Positions 27,723 through 37,908 of a stretch of DNA of 64,000 nucleotides are shown here, in pieces. The DNA comes from Enterococcus sp. DIV2402. Lineage in GTDB: Bacteria > Bacillota > Bacilli > Lactobacillales > Enterococcaceae. Under the pieces are notes generated by a model. It made no database searches. It saw only the letters and a list, made by a program, of their open reading frames with translations, and was not told where the DNA came from. A program made the position numbers and the translations under genes. Position 1 is the first letter of the stretch; every line of letters begins with the position of its first letter. Location: the NCBI RefSeq assembly GCF_017426705.2, contig NZ_CP147251.1, positions 2,270,501 to 2,334,500 of the forward strand, written 5' to 3'.

Positions 27723-28345
27723 TTAAAAAAAACGATTAATCACTGGAAATGTCCATTTTTTGGTAAATGTTTGCGGTACATACTGGGTTTCATAGCTTCC
27801 TTCTTGATTTTCCGCATATAAGGTTTGACTTGCTAGATAATGGCTGACGGTTCCTTGATAAATTAATTGAGGGTTTAAAGAAGCAACTAAATCATCTGGT
27901 GTAACGAGATAAATTGGTTTATGAAATTCTACCCTGCCACTCTCTTGTAAAATATAGGCTAAAAATTGTGAACAAAAAAGGCGTTCTCGCGTTCCCACTC
28001 TTGACGTAACGCAATTCCTATTAAACCTATAAAATTATAACGATAATCAGTTCGGTTTAGTTCAAATTCCGTGATCTTTTCTTGCATCCGTTCAAAGTGT
28101 TCTTCAGACATTTCTAAATGATACACCTGACAACGGGAACGTAAGAAAAAATCCTGATATAAATTTTCCTTAACAAAACCACCCTTAAATGGATTATTAA
28201 CTTTTTCACGACCAAAACTGTAAACATTATCTAATTGTTTATCTAAAGCAATAGATGAATGATTGTAATTTTTTCTAGTAAATATTTTAATGCAGTTAGT
28301 CAATACTGTTCCAGTATCTGTTAATACAATATATACACTTTTCAT
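27723..28345 (-). pseudogene. YiiX-type permuted NlpC/P60-like protein, frame broken in a T-run
   Basis: When repaired, 207 residues with the order His then Cys (NHSSIALD, His29; FCSQFLAYIL, Cys125), as in permuted papain-fold hydrolases of the YiiX group, some of which cut cell-wall peptides or lipids. The first frame ends at about 27961, just after ENAFF, where GCC TTTTTT GTT needs one more T to read ENAFFCSQ. ATG at 28345 follows AGAAGGAG. No signal peptide is seen. The function is a family guess; a sequencing error is a likely cause of the break. Confidence 0.7.
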
Positions 28346-28454
28346 TTCGTTTCTCCTTCTCAACAAAAAAAGGCTTGTGCCCTTCTGCACTTCATTATAG
28401 CACATAAAAACAGCTTTTCTCATACTTTTCTCATAAGACTAAAGACTGATTTTA

Positions 28455-28487
28455 AAGAAAAAAGAGACTGTGACATCAGCCTCTTTC
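28455..28487 (-). terminator. Terminator after the transglutaminase operon
   Basis: Imperfect stem AAAGAGGCTG / CAGTCTCTTT on the minus strand with a T-run. The 70 bases between it and the transglutaminase stop hold no ORF that I can support. Confidence 0.55.
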
Positions 28488-28559
28488 ATAGTATCTATAG
28501 ATGACTCTGCAATCCCGTAGGTTCTCGGCGTAAATCCATCGTCACTCAGTTGATATAGT

Positions 28560-30707
28560 TCAGATATTTTTTACTTGTGTCATTCCTCTTTTGAAAGGTT
28601 TATTCAATTTCCATGCCAAGGACTTTATTAATTCTTTCTCATTTTCAGTGATTTTTTCATTGCTATAAATCGATTGTTCATAATGAGAAGTTAATAATAC
28701 GAATTCACCATTTAAGCTTGAGAATGCTTCTTCGGCTTGTTCTGCATATTGTTGCAATGGTTGTTCTTTAGGACGTGGAAGTTGTCTCTCTAATTTAGCT
28801 AATAGTAATGGGTACGTTTTTAAAAGCGGTTGCTTACTTATCCTCAATAATAATAAGATAAGTACATAAAAATGCCAATACCAAATCGTAATCAACACGA
28901 TAGCTAACAATAACCATTTTAGCCAATTCCAAATCGGTCCAAAACGAAATGCTTGGTTATTTTGTTCAGCTTCGACAGACTCTACAGTCGTTTCTTGTTC
29001 GCTACTTGTAGAAATGCTTGTTGAAGACTCACTTGTTTCTATACTTTCTGAACTCGTCGTTTCAGTTGTTTCTACCAATTCTTCTGTCAAAGGCTGACTA
29101 AAAGAAGGCGTGGGTTCAAATGGTAACCAGCCATAACCTTCGAAATACACTTCTACCCAAGAATGAGCATCTTGATTTCGAACAGTATAGGTCTGGTAAG
29201 TTTCATTGGTTTCTGTTACGGTTCCTGGAGCGAATCCTTTCACCCAACGAGTAGGAATTCCCACGCTTCTCAGTAAAACAGACATTGCTGTTGAAAAGTT
29301 ATCACAATAACCAACTTGCGAGTCAAATAAGAAATGATCCACATAATCTTGATTTTCTGGTGGGACCTTTGCATCTAATTTTGAATATCGGAAGTCAGAC
29401 GAGGTTTTTAAATACTCTTGAACAGCCATTACTTTGTCAAACATCGTTTCTTGATTAGCAACCAACTCATTCGCTAAATCACGAACTCTTTGGGGTAACT
29501 GTTCGGGTAATTGCAAATAGTCAATCGTATTCGTTGGTAAACTTATGGAAACTTCAGATAACTCTGCTGCAGAGTAATTTAAATCTTGCCAATCAATACG
29601 TACACTGTTACCTAATAAATCGACACGATCACTTTCCTCATACAGATAAAAAGTTGTTTGCCCTGAAGTTAATTGAATTTGTTTTTCTCCATAAGGTAAC
29701 GGCAAATATTGATTATTATTACGATTCTGAAAAGTTAGATTAATCGTTTCATTTTCAGCCAATTCTCCTTGATAATCACGTGCCGAGACGGCTATTTCGG
29801 AAGCATATAATAAACTTTGACGAGTTACGTTTTCTTCAGATGGCTCCCAGCCTTTTCCTGTATAGATATTTTTACTATCTACTCGCCAATAATGTGCCTG
29901 CTGTTGATCTGCTTCAAATAAAATCGTTCGATCATCTAGTAAGGGACCGCCTAATGACGTGTCATCTTCACTAAAGCCAGTCCGTGATAAACCATTTCCC
30001 GGACCATTTCCTTGTCCATTTTGTTCAAAATAACGATAAAATCCTTGCTCATTCAATTGATTTCTAATGGAAGAACTCACTTCTAGCAAACGATTCTCTA
30101 ATTGAGTTTTAGGAAGCGTTACAGCACTCAAAAATAGAAGACCAATCACCATTGTTCCAAGAATGATTGCTTGACGGTCTTTTAAATAAACAACAAGCCG
30201 AAAGAATAATGCGTTACATAAAACGAACAAAATAACTAGACTTAAATCTAAATGATTGTAGATAACTAAGAGTAATAAATACCCTACGACAATTAGCGTA
30301 CTCAAATAAATACGCATATACTCAATTTGCAATTCAATTAGTAAAATCATCAATAATAAAATGATGGTTAATGCAATGGCTGGTGGAATAAAAGAAATTT
30401 CACCGCTAGAAAATCCCAAATAATTTTCTTTTAAGGTTTGTACAAAAAGGCTAACCCATTCTTTAGAAAAAGTCTGTCCAAGTGGCATAAAAAGATATGC
30501 TGCACCACTTCCAGCTAGACAATACACAGGAAACTTTAACCAACGATAAGGAATAATTCCCGCAATCAAACAAAACAGTCCTACTATCATGCCCGCTAAT
30601 GGATAATTACCTAAGCGATAAATCGATAAGAACTGAATAAAAAAAAGAAAAAAAGTAATAAATGTTAGCAACATGGGGACCAGTTTTTCTTTTAGCTGCT
30701 GAATCAT
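28560..30707 (-). CDS. Membrane-anchored transglutaminase-like protein
   Basis: 715 residues: a cluster of membrane segments in the first 200 residues, an extracytoplasmic transglutaminase core with GYCDNFSTAMSVLLRSVGIPTRWV (catalytic Cys) and NQDAHSWVEVYFEGYGWLPFEPTP (catalytic His and Asp), a Ser/Thr/Glu-rich linker, one more membrane helix, and a cytoplasmic tail of about 100 residues. It is the third gene of moxR - DUF58 - transglutaminase and overlaps the DUF58 gene by four bases. Such operons are widespread, with an envelope-related but poorly defined role. Confidence 0.88.
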   Translation of the reverse strand: MIQQLKEKLVPMLLTFITFFLFFIQFLSIYRLGNYPLAGMIVGLFCLIAGIIPYRWLKFPVYCLAGSGAAYLFMPLGQTFSKEWVSLFVQTLKENYLGFSSGEISFIPPAIALTIILLLMILLIELQIEYMRIYLSTLIVVGYLLLLVIYNHLDLSLVILFVLCNALFFRLVVYLKDRQAIILGTMVIGLLFLSAVTLPKTQLENRLLEVSSSIRNQLNEQGFYRYFEQNGQGNGPGNGLSRTGFSEDDTSLGGPLLDDRTILFEADQQQAHYWRVDSKNIYTGKGWEPSEENVTRQSLLYASEIAVSARDYQGELAENETINLTFQNRNNNQYLPLPYGEKQIQLTSGQTTFYLYEESDRVDLLGNSVRIDWQDLNYSAAELSEVSISLPTNTIDYLQLPEQLPQRVRDLANELVANQETMFDKVMAVQEYLKTSSDFRYSKLDAKVPPENQDYVDHFLFDSQVGYCDNFSTAMSVLLRSVGIPTRWVKGFAPGTVTETNETYQTYTVRNQDAHSWVEVYFEGYGWLPFEPTPSFSQPLTEELVETTETTSSESIETSESSTSISTSSEQETTVESVEAEQNNQAFRFGPIWNWLKWLLLAIVLITIWYWHFYVLILLLLRISKQPLLKTYPLLLAKLERQLPRPKEQPLQQYAEQAEEAFSSLNGEFVLLTSHYEQSIYSNEKITENEKELIKSLAWKLNKPFKRGMTQVKNI

Positions 30708-31717
30708 AAGGCCACCTCAATTCCTAACGTTTTCATTAACTCTTTATAAGTATAGACAGTAACTTGATTATCTTGTTGCAAGGAAGCAATTTGTTGTTCT
30801 AAATCCTCAGAATATTTGGGTGTAAAAAGAAAAATTCTCTTTTGATGAAAATCTGGCAAAGATTGAGATGCTTTTAACGGCTGAATCAGTGCATATTGCC
30901 TTAAGTCATTTTCAGCAAAAGCATCTGATTTTTTTCCTAACAATACGGCTGGTATTTGAGGAAATTGTCGCTGCAAGGAATAGAATACACTCAACATCTC
31001 TTCAAAATAAAAACTATCTTGTCCATAAAAGATAAAAATCCATTCAGAAGTTTGAAATTGTTGGTATTCTCGATAAATTAATTCCTGTTGACGGCTTGAT
31101 GCCTTCCAATCAATTTGTTTCAAAGCATCTCCTGCTCTATAAGGACGATAATTTTTCACCGTAAAACTTGGTTCACCATAAGAACTCCGTTGCAATATCT
31201 GTTGGAAATAAGAAATGGCTGTTTCGGCTGAATTTGAAAACTCTGGTAACACAAAACTTGTCATGTTCAATTCGAGAGTTTTCTTTTTTTGAAACCAACC
31301 AAAAAAATCTCGACTGATTACTTGAACAGGCAGTTTTTGATAATATCCTCGTTGTTCAGGTGACCAACTAACCTGCACGTTTTTTTGAGTATTAAAAAAA
31401 TAAAAGAAAATAGACTGTTTAAAAAAGACACTAGATATTTCGGTTTGAAATAAAATTAATGGATATTGTCTTCGTTTGGTGATTTCTAACGTAAGTTCTG
31501 CCTGTTCTCCTAGATGTATCATAAGTTGTTCACTAGTAGTTAATTGTAACCTTCGTAAAGAGCCTAATATGCTTATCAATTCAATAAGGATAAGTAAGCT
31601 AGCAAATAACAACAAAGTCCAGCCCGTTTCATTGGTAAAAATCAACGCATAAATCACAATGAAAAAATAAGCCAAACTTAACATCAACGCATTACCCCAG
31701 TTTTTGATTTGTTTCAT
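30704..31717 (-). CDS. DUF58-family protein
   Basis: 337 residues with two N-terminal membrane helices (about 10-50), a beta-rich middle, and the DUF58 core with YRAGDALKQIDWKASSRQQELIYREYQ followed by a von Willebrand-A-like half. It lies between the MoxR ATPase and transglutaminase genes, which usually act with it. ATP-driven remodelling of a partner by MoxR is the family expectation. Confidence 0.85.
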   Translation of the reverse strand: MKQIKNWGNALMLSLAYFFIVIYALIFTNETGWTLLLFASLLILIELISILGSLRRLQLTTSEQLMIHLGEQAELTLEITKRRQYPLILFQTEISSVFFKQSIFFYFFNTQKNVQVSWSPEQRGYYQKLPVQVISRDFFGWFQKKKTLELNMTSFVLPEFSNSAETAISYFQQILQRSSYGEPSFTVKNYRPYRAGDALKQIDWKASSRQQELIYREYQQFQTSEWIFIFYGQDSFYFEEMLSVFYSLQRQFPQIPAVLLGKKSDAFAENDLRQYALIQPLKASQSLPDFHQKRIFLFTPKYSEDLEQQIASLQQDNQVTVYTYKELMKTLGIEVAL

Positions 31718-31721
31718 TCAC

Positions 31722-32651
31722 TCACCTCCGAATAGGTACCGGAACACGTTCAATAATTTGCTGTAATATCGCGATTCTTTCTTCTTCACTGTTTCGATTT
31801 TTTAATTGAATGCGATGACCAAAAACAGCTGGTAAAATCTTTTGCAAGTCTTCAGGAATGACATATTGCCGGCCTTCCGTTAAGGCATATGCTTTCGCTC
31901 CACGAATAAAAGCGACACTTCCTCGCGGGCTAACTCCTAATGTCACACCTTGATGATTACGACTCGCTTGAATTAATTGCAACGCATATTTTGCAACATT
32001 TTCTTGAATGAAAACAGTATCGACTAATGCTTTCAAGTCATCCACTTCTTGTTCTGTCAAAATACGACGGATATTCGGCTCTTGCTGTTTACCAGTCATT
32101 AAAGTTAACTCATCTTGAAAAGACGGATAACCTATTTTTAAACGAAATAAAAAGCGATCAAGTTGCGCTTCGGGTAATGGATAAGTTCCCTCATATTCAA
32201 TCGGATTTTGAGTCGCTAAAACAAAAAAATGGGGCGACAAAGTATACGTTTGATTATCAATGGTCACTTTTCCTTCTGACATTGCTTCTAATAAAGCGGC
32301 TTGTGTACGTGGACTGGTGCGATTAATTTCATCAGCTAACAAAACTGTAGTAAAAATAGGGCCTTGGCGAAACTCAAACTGATTGGTTTGGCTATTAAAA
32401 ATAGAGACCCCTAAAATATCACTGGGAAATAAATCAGGAGTAAATTGAATTCGAGAAAATTTCCCATGAATAGCCTGAGCTAAGGTTTTAATCATTAATG
32501 TTTTTCCTACTCCTGGAATATCTTCAAATAAAACATGTCCACCAGCTAATAAAGAAGCGATGGTTAACTGGATAACTTCTCGTTTCCCTAAGATAACCTT
32601 TTCAACCTCGGCAATTAATTCAGGTATTTTTTTCGTTAATTCTTCGCTCAT
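31722..32651 (-). CDS. MoxR-family AAA+ ATPase
   Basis: 309 residues. Walker A is GVGKTLM in EDIPGVGKTL, Walker B is LLADEINRTSPRTQAALLEAM, sensor 1 is VLATQNPIEYEGTYPLPEAQLDRF. The family acts as a chaperone for VWA-domain partners, here the DUF58 protein. It is the first gene of the three-gene operon; the next gene begins four bases later. Confidence 0.92.
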   Translation of the reverse strand: MSEELTKKIPELIAEVEKVILGKREVIQLTIASLLAGGHVLFEDIPGVGKTLMIKTLAQAIHGKFSRIQFTPDLFPSDILGVSIFNSQTNQFEFRQGPIFTTVLLADEINRTSPRTQAALLEAMSEGKVTIDNQTYTLSPHFFVLATQNPIEYEGTYPLPEAQLDRFLFRLKIGYPSFQDELTLMTGKQQEPNIRRILTEQEVDDLKALVDTVFIQENVAKYALQLIQASRNHQGVTLGVSPRGSVAFIRGAKAYALTEGRQYVIPEDLQKILPAVFGHRIQLKNRNSEEERIAILQQIIERVPVPIRR

Positions 32652-32710
32652 CTTCTTCCTCCTTTTAACTAAACTTAATGATTTCTGAATTTTCTTGCTA
32701 TTTTTTATAA

Positions 32711-32750
32711 AAAATGAGAGAAAAATCAGGACGATTTCTCTCTCGTTTTT
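32711..32750 (-). terminator. Terminator of cdaA-ybbR-glmM
   Basis: Stem GAGAGAAAAATC / GATTTCTCTCTC with T-runs on the minus-strand side, immediately after the glmM stop. Confidence 0.8.
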
Positions 32751-34103
32751 TTACAAACCGATTTCGCTGCGTACAATATCCGCAATCTTATCGACATAAT
32801 AATTTACTTTTTCATCTGTTGGCGCTTCAGCCATGACACGCAATAATGGTTCTGTTCCTGAAGGTCGAACCAAAATACGACCTTCGCCATTCATTTCTGC
32901 TTCGGCTTCATCAATGACTGCTTTGATTGCAGGGACGTCCATCGCACCATTTTTATTTGAGACACGAATATTCACTAATTTTTGTGGATAAATGGTGACT
33001 TCATCAGCTAATTCTGATAGTTTTTTGCCTGTTTGTTTCATGATACTCAATAATTGAATCCCAGATAACATCCCGTCACCTGTCGTATTAAAGTCCAAGA
33101 AGACCATATGTCCAGATTGTTCGCCACCGAAATTGTAATCATTTTTACGCATTTCTTCAACAACATAACGATCTCCAACTTGTGTAATGACATCTTTTAA
33201 GCCGATTTCTTCGACTGCTTTATGGAAACCTAAGTTACTCATGACAGTTGTGACAATCGTGTCTTGTTTCAATCGTTTTTGTTGTGCCAAATATTTCGCA
33301 CAAATATACATGATTTTATCTCCGTCTACGATTTGTCCACGTTCATCTACTGCAATGATGCGATCACCGTCACCGTCAAATGCTAAACCAGCATCTGCGC
33401 CTTTTTCAACAACAAATTCTGCTAGTTTCTCTGGATGCGTAGAGCCAACGCCATCATTGATATTTAATCCATTTGGTGATGTGCCCATTGTATAGAAATC
33501 TGTTTCTAAATCAGCGAACAAACGGTTGACAGAAGTTGCCGTTGCTCCGTTAGCCGCATCGATACAAACAGTTAAGCCAGATAAATCGCCACTAATTGTT
33601 TGTTGCAAAAATTGTGAATATTTCAATAAGCCTTCTGGAAATTCTTCTACCGTTCCTAAGCCTTCTGCTGAAGGACGTGGTAAAGTGTCTTCCGCTGCAT
33701 CTAACAACGCTTCAATTTCCGCTTCTTGTTCATCGACTAATTTAAACCCGTCATTTCCAAAGAATTTAATCCCATTGTCTTGTGCTGGATTGTGGGAAGC
33801 TGAAATCATAACTCCGGCACTAGCTTTTTGAATACGAGTTAAATACGCTACGCCTGGTGTTGAAATAACTCCCAATTGGAATACTTCAATCCCAACTGAC
33901 AAGAGTCCTGCCACTAAAGCACTCTCTAATAGTTGTCCAGAAATACGCGTGTCACGTCCTACAAGAACACGAGGACGTTGATCACCTGTTTCGTGTTGAC
34001 TTAATACATAACCGCCACAACGTCCTAATTTAAATGCTAACTCTGGTGTTAATTCTTTATTGGCTTCGCCGCGAACACCATCCGTACCAAAATATTTTCC
34101 CAT
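32751..34103 (-). CDS. glmM: Phosphoglucosamine mutase
   Basis: 450 residues. Converts glucosamine-6-phosphate to glucosamine-1-phosphate for UDP-GlcNAc synthesis. Catalytic serine loop [14 protein letters not shown], metal loop DGDGDR, sugar loop GGEQSGH, and phosphate-binding [14 protein letters not shown] are all present. It is the third gene of cdaA-ybbR-glmM, the standard Firmicute arrangement in which GlmM also restrains the c-di-AMP synthase. Confidence 0.96.
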   Translation of the reverse strand: MGKYFGTDGVRGEANKELTPELAFKLGRCGGYVLSQHETGDQRPRVLVGRDTRISGQLLESALVAGLLSVGIEVFQLGVISTPGVAYLTRIQKASAGVMISASHNPAQDNGIKFFGNDGFKLVDEQEAEIEALLDAAEDTLPRPSAEGLGTVEEFPEGLLKYSQFLQQTISGDLSGLTVCIDAANGATATSVNRLFADLETDFYTMGTSPNGLNINDGVGSTHPEKLAEFVVEKGADAGLAFDGDGDRIIAVDERGQIVDGDKIMYICAKYLAQQKRLKQDTIVTTVMSNLGFHKAVEEIGLKDVITQVGDRYVVEEMRKNDYNFGGEQSGHMVFLDFNTTGDGMLSGIQLLSIMKQTGKKLSELADEVTIYPQKLVNIRVSNKNGAMDVPAIKAVIDEAEAEMNGEGRILVRPSGTEPLLRVMAEAPTDEKVNYYVDKIADIVRSEIGL

Positions 34104-34105
34104 AA

Positions 34106-35302
34106 TTATTGTTCCTCTCCCATTGTCTCTTGTTCTTCAATTACTGAAGATGATTCTCGAGTACTTTCTTCTATTGTTTCTTCACTAAAATTTGAAGTCA
34201 TTTCCGGTTCGTTTGAAGAAATTATTGCTTCAGTAGATGGCACTGATTCATCAGAAGTTTGCGGTACAGACTGTTCCACTTCTGTAGTTTCTTCTTGGCT
34301 ATCTTCAGTTTCTGTAGTGACACTCGATGAATTTGTTGAACTACTTTCTTCTGTAAATACCGGTGAGATTTCTACCGTCACTTGTTTCGGTGTTGCTACA
34401 ACGCCTTCTTCAGTTGGAATAGTCACTACTTTCTTTGTACTTTTTTCCACATCAGATACATCTACAGGAACACCAATACTTTCAATTGTATCTAACAGCT
34501 CTTGTGATCCAGAAATTATTGCTTGTGTAGGGTTTACTAAAAAATCAAAATGTGAAATGCCTGTTGGTGGCGTTCCTTGTTGGGCAGCATATAAACTAAC
34601 CGATTTTTCTGGCACAGACACTTGTAAACTAACATCTACTGTTTGAGGGTTAATCTCTGTTTGTAAAATTTCACCATTCTTATCTACAGCATAAACTGCC
34701 GCTTGAATAGTTTGATTATTCGTTGCATCTTCTAACGCATCTACATCAGCTACAATTTTGGCAATATCTTTCAGTGTTTGTTCACCCGTCGTTACAGTTA
34801 CTTCACTTGGCTCAGAAACTATTTTATCTAATTGAAAGCCATCTTGCAAATTTTCTTCTGAATAATTGATTTCAACAGGAAATTTTTTCGTGACTTTCTT
34901 TTCGATTGTGACTGTAAAAATTCTAGATTCAATTTTACCTGTCACACTATTACTCATATCTTGGATTTCCAATAAGACATCATGTGTTCCAACATCTAAA
35001 TCTGTTAAGTCAGCTACTACGCGAAAATTTCGTGTATCATCGTTTTTTTCAGCATTGAGTTGTACGCGATTCACACTAGACAGTTTCACATCGACAGTTG
35101 GCTGATATCCTTGAATAAAATATTTGTCTGAATCATAGATTGTTTGGATTGGTACATCAGTCACCGTCTCTTCATAAGCGCTAGGTGTAATTAAACTGCT
35201 TTGAAGGCTCGATCCATTAGCATTAAAAAATAATACTAAGCTAAACAACAAAGCTAACAACCCATACATGATGTTGCTTTTTCTCTGCTTAGTAAACATC
35301 AC
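34106..35302 (-). CDS. cdaR: YbbR-domain protein (CdaR-type regulator of CdaA)
   Basis: 398 residues: one N-terminal membrane helix (about 11-27), several YbbR repeats outside the membrane (about 45-310), and a low-complexity tail of Ser, Thr and Glu over the last 80 residues. CdaR-type proteins bind CdaA and adjust its activity. It overlaps cdaA by four bases and precedes glmM by two. The tail is longer than in Bacillus CdaR and looks like a cell-wall-spanning linker, although no anchor motif follows. Confidence 0.9.
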   Translation of the reverse strand: MMFTKQRKSNIMYGLLALLFSLVLFFNANGSSLQSSLITPSAYEETVTDVPIQTIYDSDKYFIQGYQPTVDVKLSSVNRVQLNAEKNDDTRNFRVVADLTDLDVGTHDVLLEIQDMSNSVTGKIESRIFTVTIEKKVTKKFPVEINYSEENLQDGFQLDKIVSEPSEVTVTTGEQTLKDIAKIVADVDALEDATNNQTIQAAVYAVDKNGEILQTEINPQTVDVSLQVSVPEKSVSLYAAQQGTPPTGISHFDFLVNPTQAIISGSQELLDTIESIGVPVDVSDVEKSTKKVVTIPTEEGVVATPKQVTVEISPVFTEESSSTNSSSVTTETEDSQEETTEVEQSVPQTSDESVPSTEAIISSNEPEMTSNFSEETIEESTRESSSVIEEQETMGEEQ

Positions 35303-36189
35303 TTGCCTCCTTTATTCAATCTGTTCAATTCATCTAAAATTGTCTGAAAAATATTTTTCTTTTCTTTTGGTTTTTCTTCCAAAATAAAAGCTTCATTTAA
35401 CATTTTCAAATAGTCTTCTTGACTTAAATCTGAATATAGTCGGTTATTCAAAGTAATACTCACATTTCCAGTCTCTTCCGAAACAATAATTGTTAACGCA
35501 TCACTGACTTCAGAAACACCCAATGCTGCTCGATGTCTTGTACCAAATTCTTTTGGCAATAATACACTGTCTGACAGTGGCAAATACGCACATGAAACAG
35601 AAATTTTCCCATCACGTATAATGACCGCCCCATCATGCAGAGGTGTATTCGGGATAAAAATATTTATCAATAATTCACCTGTAATATCTGCATCTAACGG
35701 AATTCCCGTTTCGATATATTCTTCTAATCCTGTATTCCGTTCAATCGTAATTAATGCCCCAATTTTTCGTTTTGACATATACTGAATTGCTTTATCAAAA
35801 GCTTTAATCATCTCTTCATCTTTATTGCTTTCATTTTTTGAAGGTGTAAAGAAAGTCGTCCGACCTAAATGTTCCAATCCTCGTCGAATTTCTGGTTGAA
35901 AAATAACAATTGCCGCAATCACTCCATAAGTGATTACTTGATCCATCAACCACGACAACGTGTGTAATCCAATCAATTCAGCTAAGAACCGAATTGCGAT
36001 AAACATCGCTACTCCTTTAAATAATTGAATAGCTTTCGTCCCACGCACCAGTTGGATTAATTTATATACAATATACCAAACAACAATAATGTCTAATACA
36101 TTTATTAAAAAAGGTAATGAAAATACATCAATAGATAACAATTGTCTCCAATATTCTAAGTTAAATAATTCGCCAATATTAAGTTTCAT
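35299..36189 (-). CDS. cdaA: Diadenylate cyclase CdaA
   Basis: 296 residues. Makes c-di-AMP from two ATP at the membrane. Three N-terminal membrane segments (about 15-95) precede the DAC domain, with catalytic LHDGAVIIRDG and GTRHRAALGVSE (DGA and RHR motifs). The C-terminal tail is Lys-rich. It is the first gene of cdaA-ybbR-glmM; an extended -10 (TGCTATACT) lies about 45 bases upstream. A likely receptor of its product, CbpB, is encoded at 0.5-1.0 kb. Confidence 0.95.
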   Translation of the reverse strand: MKLNIGELFNLEYWRQLLSIDVFSLPFLINVLDIIVVWYIVYKLIQLVRGTKAIQLFKGVAMFIAIRFLAELIGLHTLSWLMDQVITYGVIAAIVIFQPEIRRGLEHLGRTTFFTPSKNESNKDEEMIKAFDKAIQYMSKRKIGALITIERNTGLEEYIETGIPLDADITGELLINIFIPNTPLHDGAVIIRDGKISVSCAYLPLSDSVLLPKEFGTRHRAALGVSEVSDALTIIVSEETGNVSITLNNRLYSDLSQEDYLKMLNEAFILEEKPKEKKNIFQTILDELNRLNKGGK

Positions 36190-36229
36190 ACTAACAGCCT
36201 TCCTTTATTCTAAGACTCGTTCTTCTATT

Positions 36230-36238
36230 AGTATAGCA
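36230..36238 (-). promoter_or_regulatory. Extended -10 element of the cdaA operon
   Basis: The minus strand reads TGCTATACT. No good -35 is seen at standard spacing, which fits an extended -10 promoter. Confidence 0.4.
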
Positions 36239-36372
36239 TAGGTTTTTTTCTGGTGGCGACAAAAAAAGCTCTTCTTTGAAAATTTTTGAAAACTTTCCGA
36301 GTAAATTCAAAACAGACGACTTTTCAATCACACAAAAATTCGTTACACTATACTTCAAAGGGAGGAATTTCC

Positions 36373-36885
36373 ATGGATATTTCAGTGATTAAAACGAATA
36401 AAACCAACAAAGACAATGGTATTTTTATTGGTGATTTGGCACCTAAACAATTATTAGAATTTATTAATGTTCGTTGCCCGTATTGTAAAAAATGGTTTGA
36501 AGAATCTCGTGAACTTTTAAATGAAGCAGTGAATGCCAACAAAATACAACGGATTATTAAATTAATCGACCGACCAAAAGAATCACTTCAACGAGGAAAT
36601 GTGATGCATCGTTTCGTAACAACAGACCATGCGCAACAAACGCTGGCAGATTTAACGAAAATTTTTGCTACCCAAGCACAATGGGGAAATTTATCTTTAG
36701 AAGAAGTTGCTGAATTTGCTAAAAATGAGCTTCATTTATCCGAACATAATCATTTAGAATATGCTCAAAAATTAGTTGAAGAAACAGAACAAGCAACGAT
36801 CAAATTTGTTCCTACAATTGTTATCGGCGACCATATTTTTGATGAAAATATTGATCAAGAGACCTTAACAGGTTATATCGATTAA
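36373..36885 (+). CDS. DsbA-like thioredoxin-fold protein
   Basis: 170 residues. A thioredoxin fold with active site CPYC (Cys35, Cys38), a helical insertion, and the cis-proline region FVPTIVIG. There is no signal peptide, so it probably works in the cytoplasm. ATG at 36373 follows GGGAGG; the upstream in-frame extension has no ribosome-binding site. It is divergent from cdaA. Oxidoreductase partners are unknown. Confidence 0.85.
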   Translation: MDISVIKTNKTNKDNGIFIGDLAPKQLLEFINVRCPYCKKWFEESRELLNEAVNANKIQRIIKLIDRPKESLQRGNVMHRFVTTDHAQQTLADLTKIFATQAQWGNLSLEEVAEFAKNELHLSEHNHLEYAQKLVEETEQATIKFVPTIVIGDHIFDENIDQETLTGYID

Positions 36886-36900
36886 ATAGTTTAACTAACT

Positions 36901-36937
36901 GAAACGCCCCTCAAAATTAACTTTTGAGGGGCGTTTC
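36901..36937. terminator. Bidirectional terminator
   Basis: Strong stem GAAACGCCCCTCAAAA / TTTTGAGGGGCGTTTC with a short loop, between the convergent DsbA-like gene and whiA. Confidence 0.85.
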
Positions 36938-36954
36938 AAAGCTACTTCATTCTT

Positions 36955-37890
36955 TTAATTTGTATCCTCACGTAAGCGATCCGCAAATTCATTAATTTTA
37001 CGAATCCGATGATTAATGCCAGATTTAGAAATCACACCTGAAGGAATCATCTCACCTAATTCTTTAAGGCTCACTTCAGGGTGTTCCAAACGTAGTTCAG
37101 CAATTTCTTGCAATTTTTCCGGTAACGATTGTAATCCAACACGATCCTCAATATATTGAATATTTTCGATTTGTTTTGATGCCGCATCAATAGTTTTGTT
37201 CATATTTGCTGTCTCACAATTCACTAACCGATTGACTGAATTACGCATATCTCTAACAATACGAACATCTTCAAATTTTAGCATCGAATTTGTAGCACCA
37301 ATTAATGTTAAGAAATCAGCAATATGTTCGGCTCCTTTCAGATACGAAATATATCCATTACGTCTTTCTAGCGTACGTGCATTTAAACCATAATAATTTA
37401 ACATACTACAAATATCTTGATTGTGTTCTTCATAAATCGAATAAATCTCTAAATGGTAACGACTTGTCTCTGGATTATTAATAGAACCAGACGCCATAAA
37501 TGCGCCCCTTAAATATGAGCGCATTTTTTGAGCATTCCCCATAATTTCTCCTGAAACATGACTATGAAACATTAATCCGTCCATTATTCCTAAATCATCT
37601 AAAACAGCTCTTGTTTCTTGTTTCAAACGAACGATATAGACGTTATTTTTCTTTAATTTCATTTTTCGACGAACCAATAACTCACTACGCACATCATAGT
37701 GATCTTTGAGTAGAGAATAAATTCGACGAGCAATCGCAGCATTTTCTGTTTGAACATTCAAAATAATTTGTTGGTTTGATAAACTAATCGAACCATTCAT
37801 ACGAATCAACGCTGCTAATTCAGCTCTTGCATGTTCGCGATGAACTTCTAAACTCGTCAGTTCTTTTTTTACATCTGCTGCAAAAGACAT
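36955..37890 (-). CDS. whiA: WhiA-family DNA-binding protein
   Basis: 311 residues with a degenerate LAGLIDADG-type N-terminal half (about 1-190: [22 protein letters not shown]) and a C-terminal helix-turn-helix ([33 protein letters not shown]). In Firmicutes it links chromosome organisation and division. It is the last gene of rapZ-yvcK-whiA, a widely conserved order. Confidence 0.95.
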   Translation of the reverse strand: MSFAADVKKELTSLEVHREHARAELAALIRMNGSISLSNQQIILNVQTENAAIARRIYSLLKDHYDVRSELLVRRKMKLKKNNVYIVRLKQETRAVLDDLGIMDGLMFHSHVSGEIMGNAQKMRSYLRGAFMASGSINNPETSRYHLEIYSIYEEHNQDICSMLNYYGLNARTLERRNGYISYLKGAEHIADFLTLIGATNSMLKFEDVRIVRDMRNSVNRLVNCETANMNKTIDAASKQIENIQYIEDRVGLQSLPEKLQEIAELRLEHPEVSLKELGEMIPSGVISKSGINHRIRKINEFADRLREDTN

Positions 37891-37908
37891 CTTATCCTTC
37901 TCCTCTCT

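Noticed and set aside
28488-28559. A possible third copy of the intergenic repeat after the transglutaminase gene (CTATAGATGAC ... GTTGATATAG)
   Set aside because: The arms pair poorly and the shared ends of the two real copies (CAAGA, ACTGTTAA) are absent.
34106-34400. The Ser/Thr/Glu-rich end of the YbbR protein as an inserted repeat or foreign segment
   Set aside because: It is low-complexity sequence in the same frame and base composition as its surroundings, as is common for extracytoplasmic linkers.
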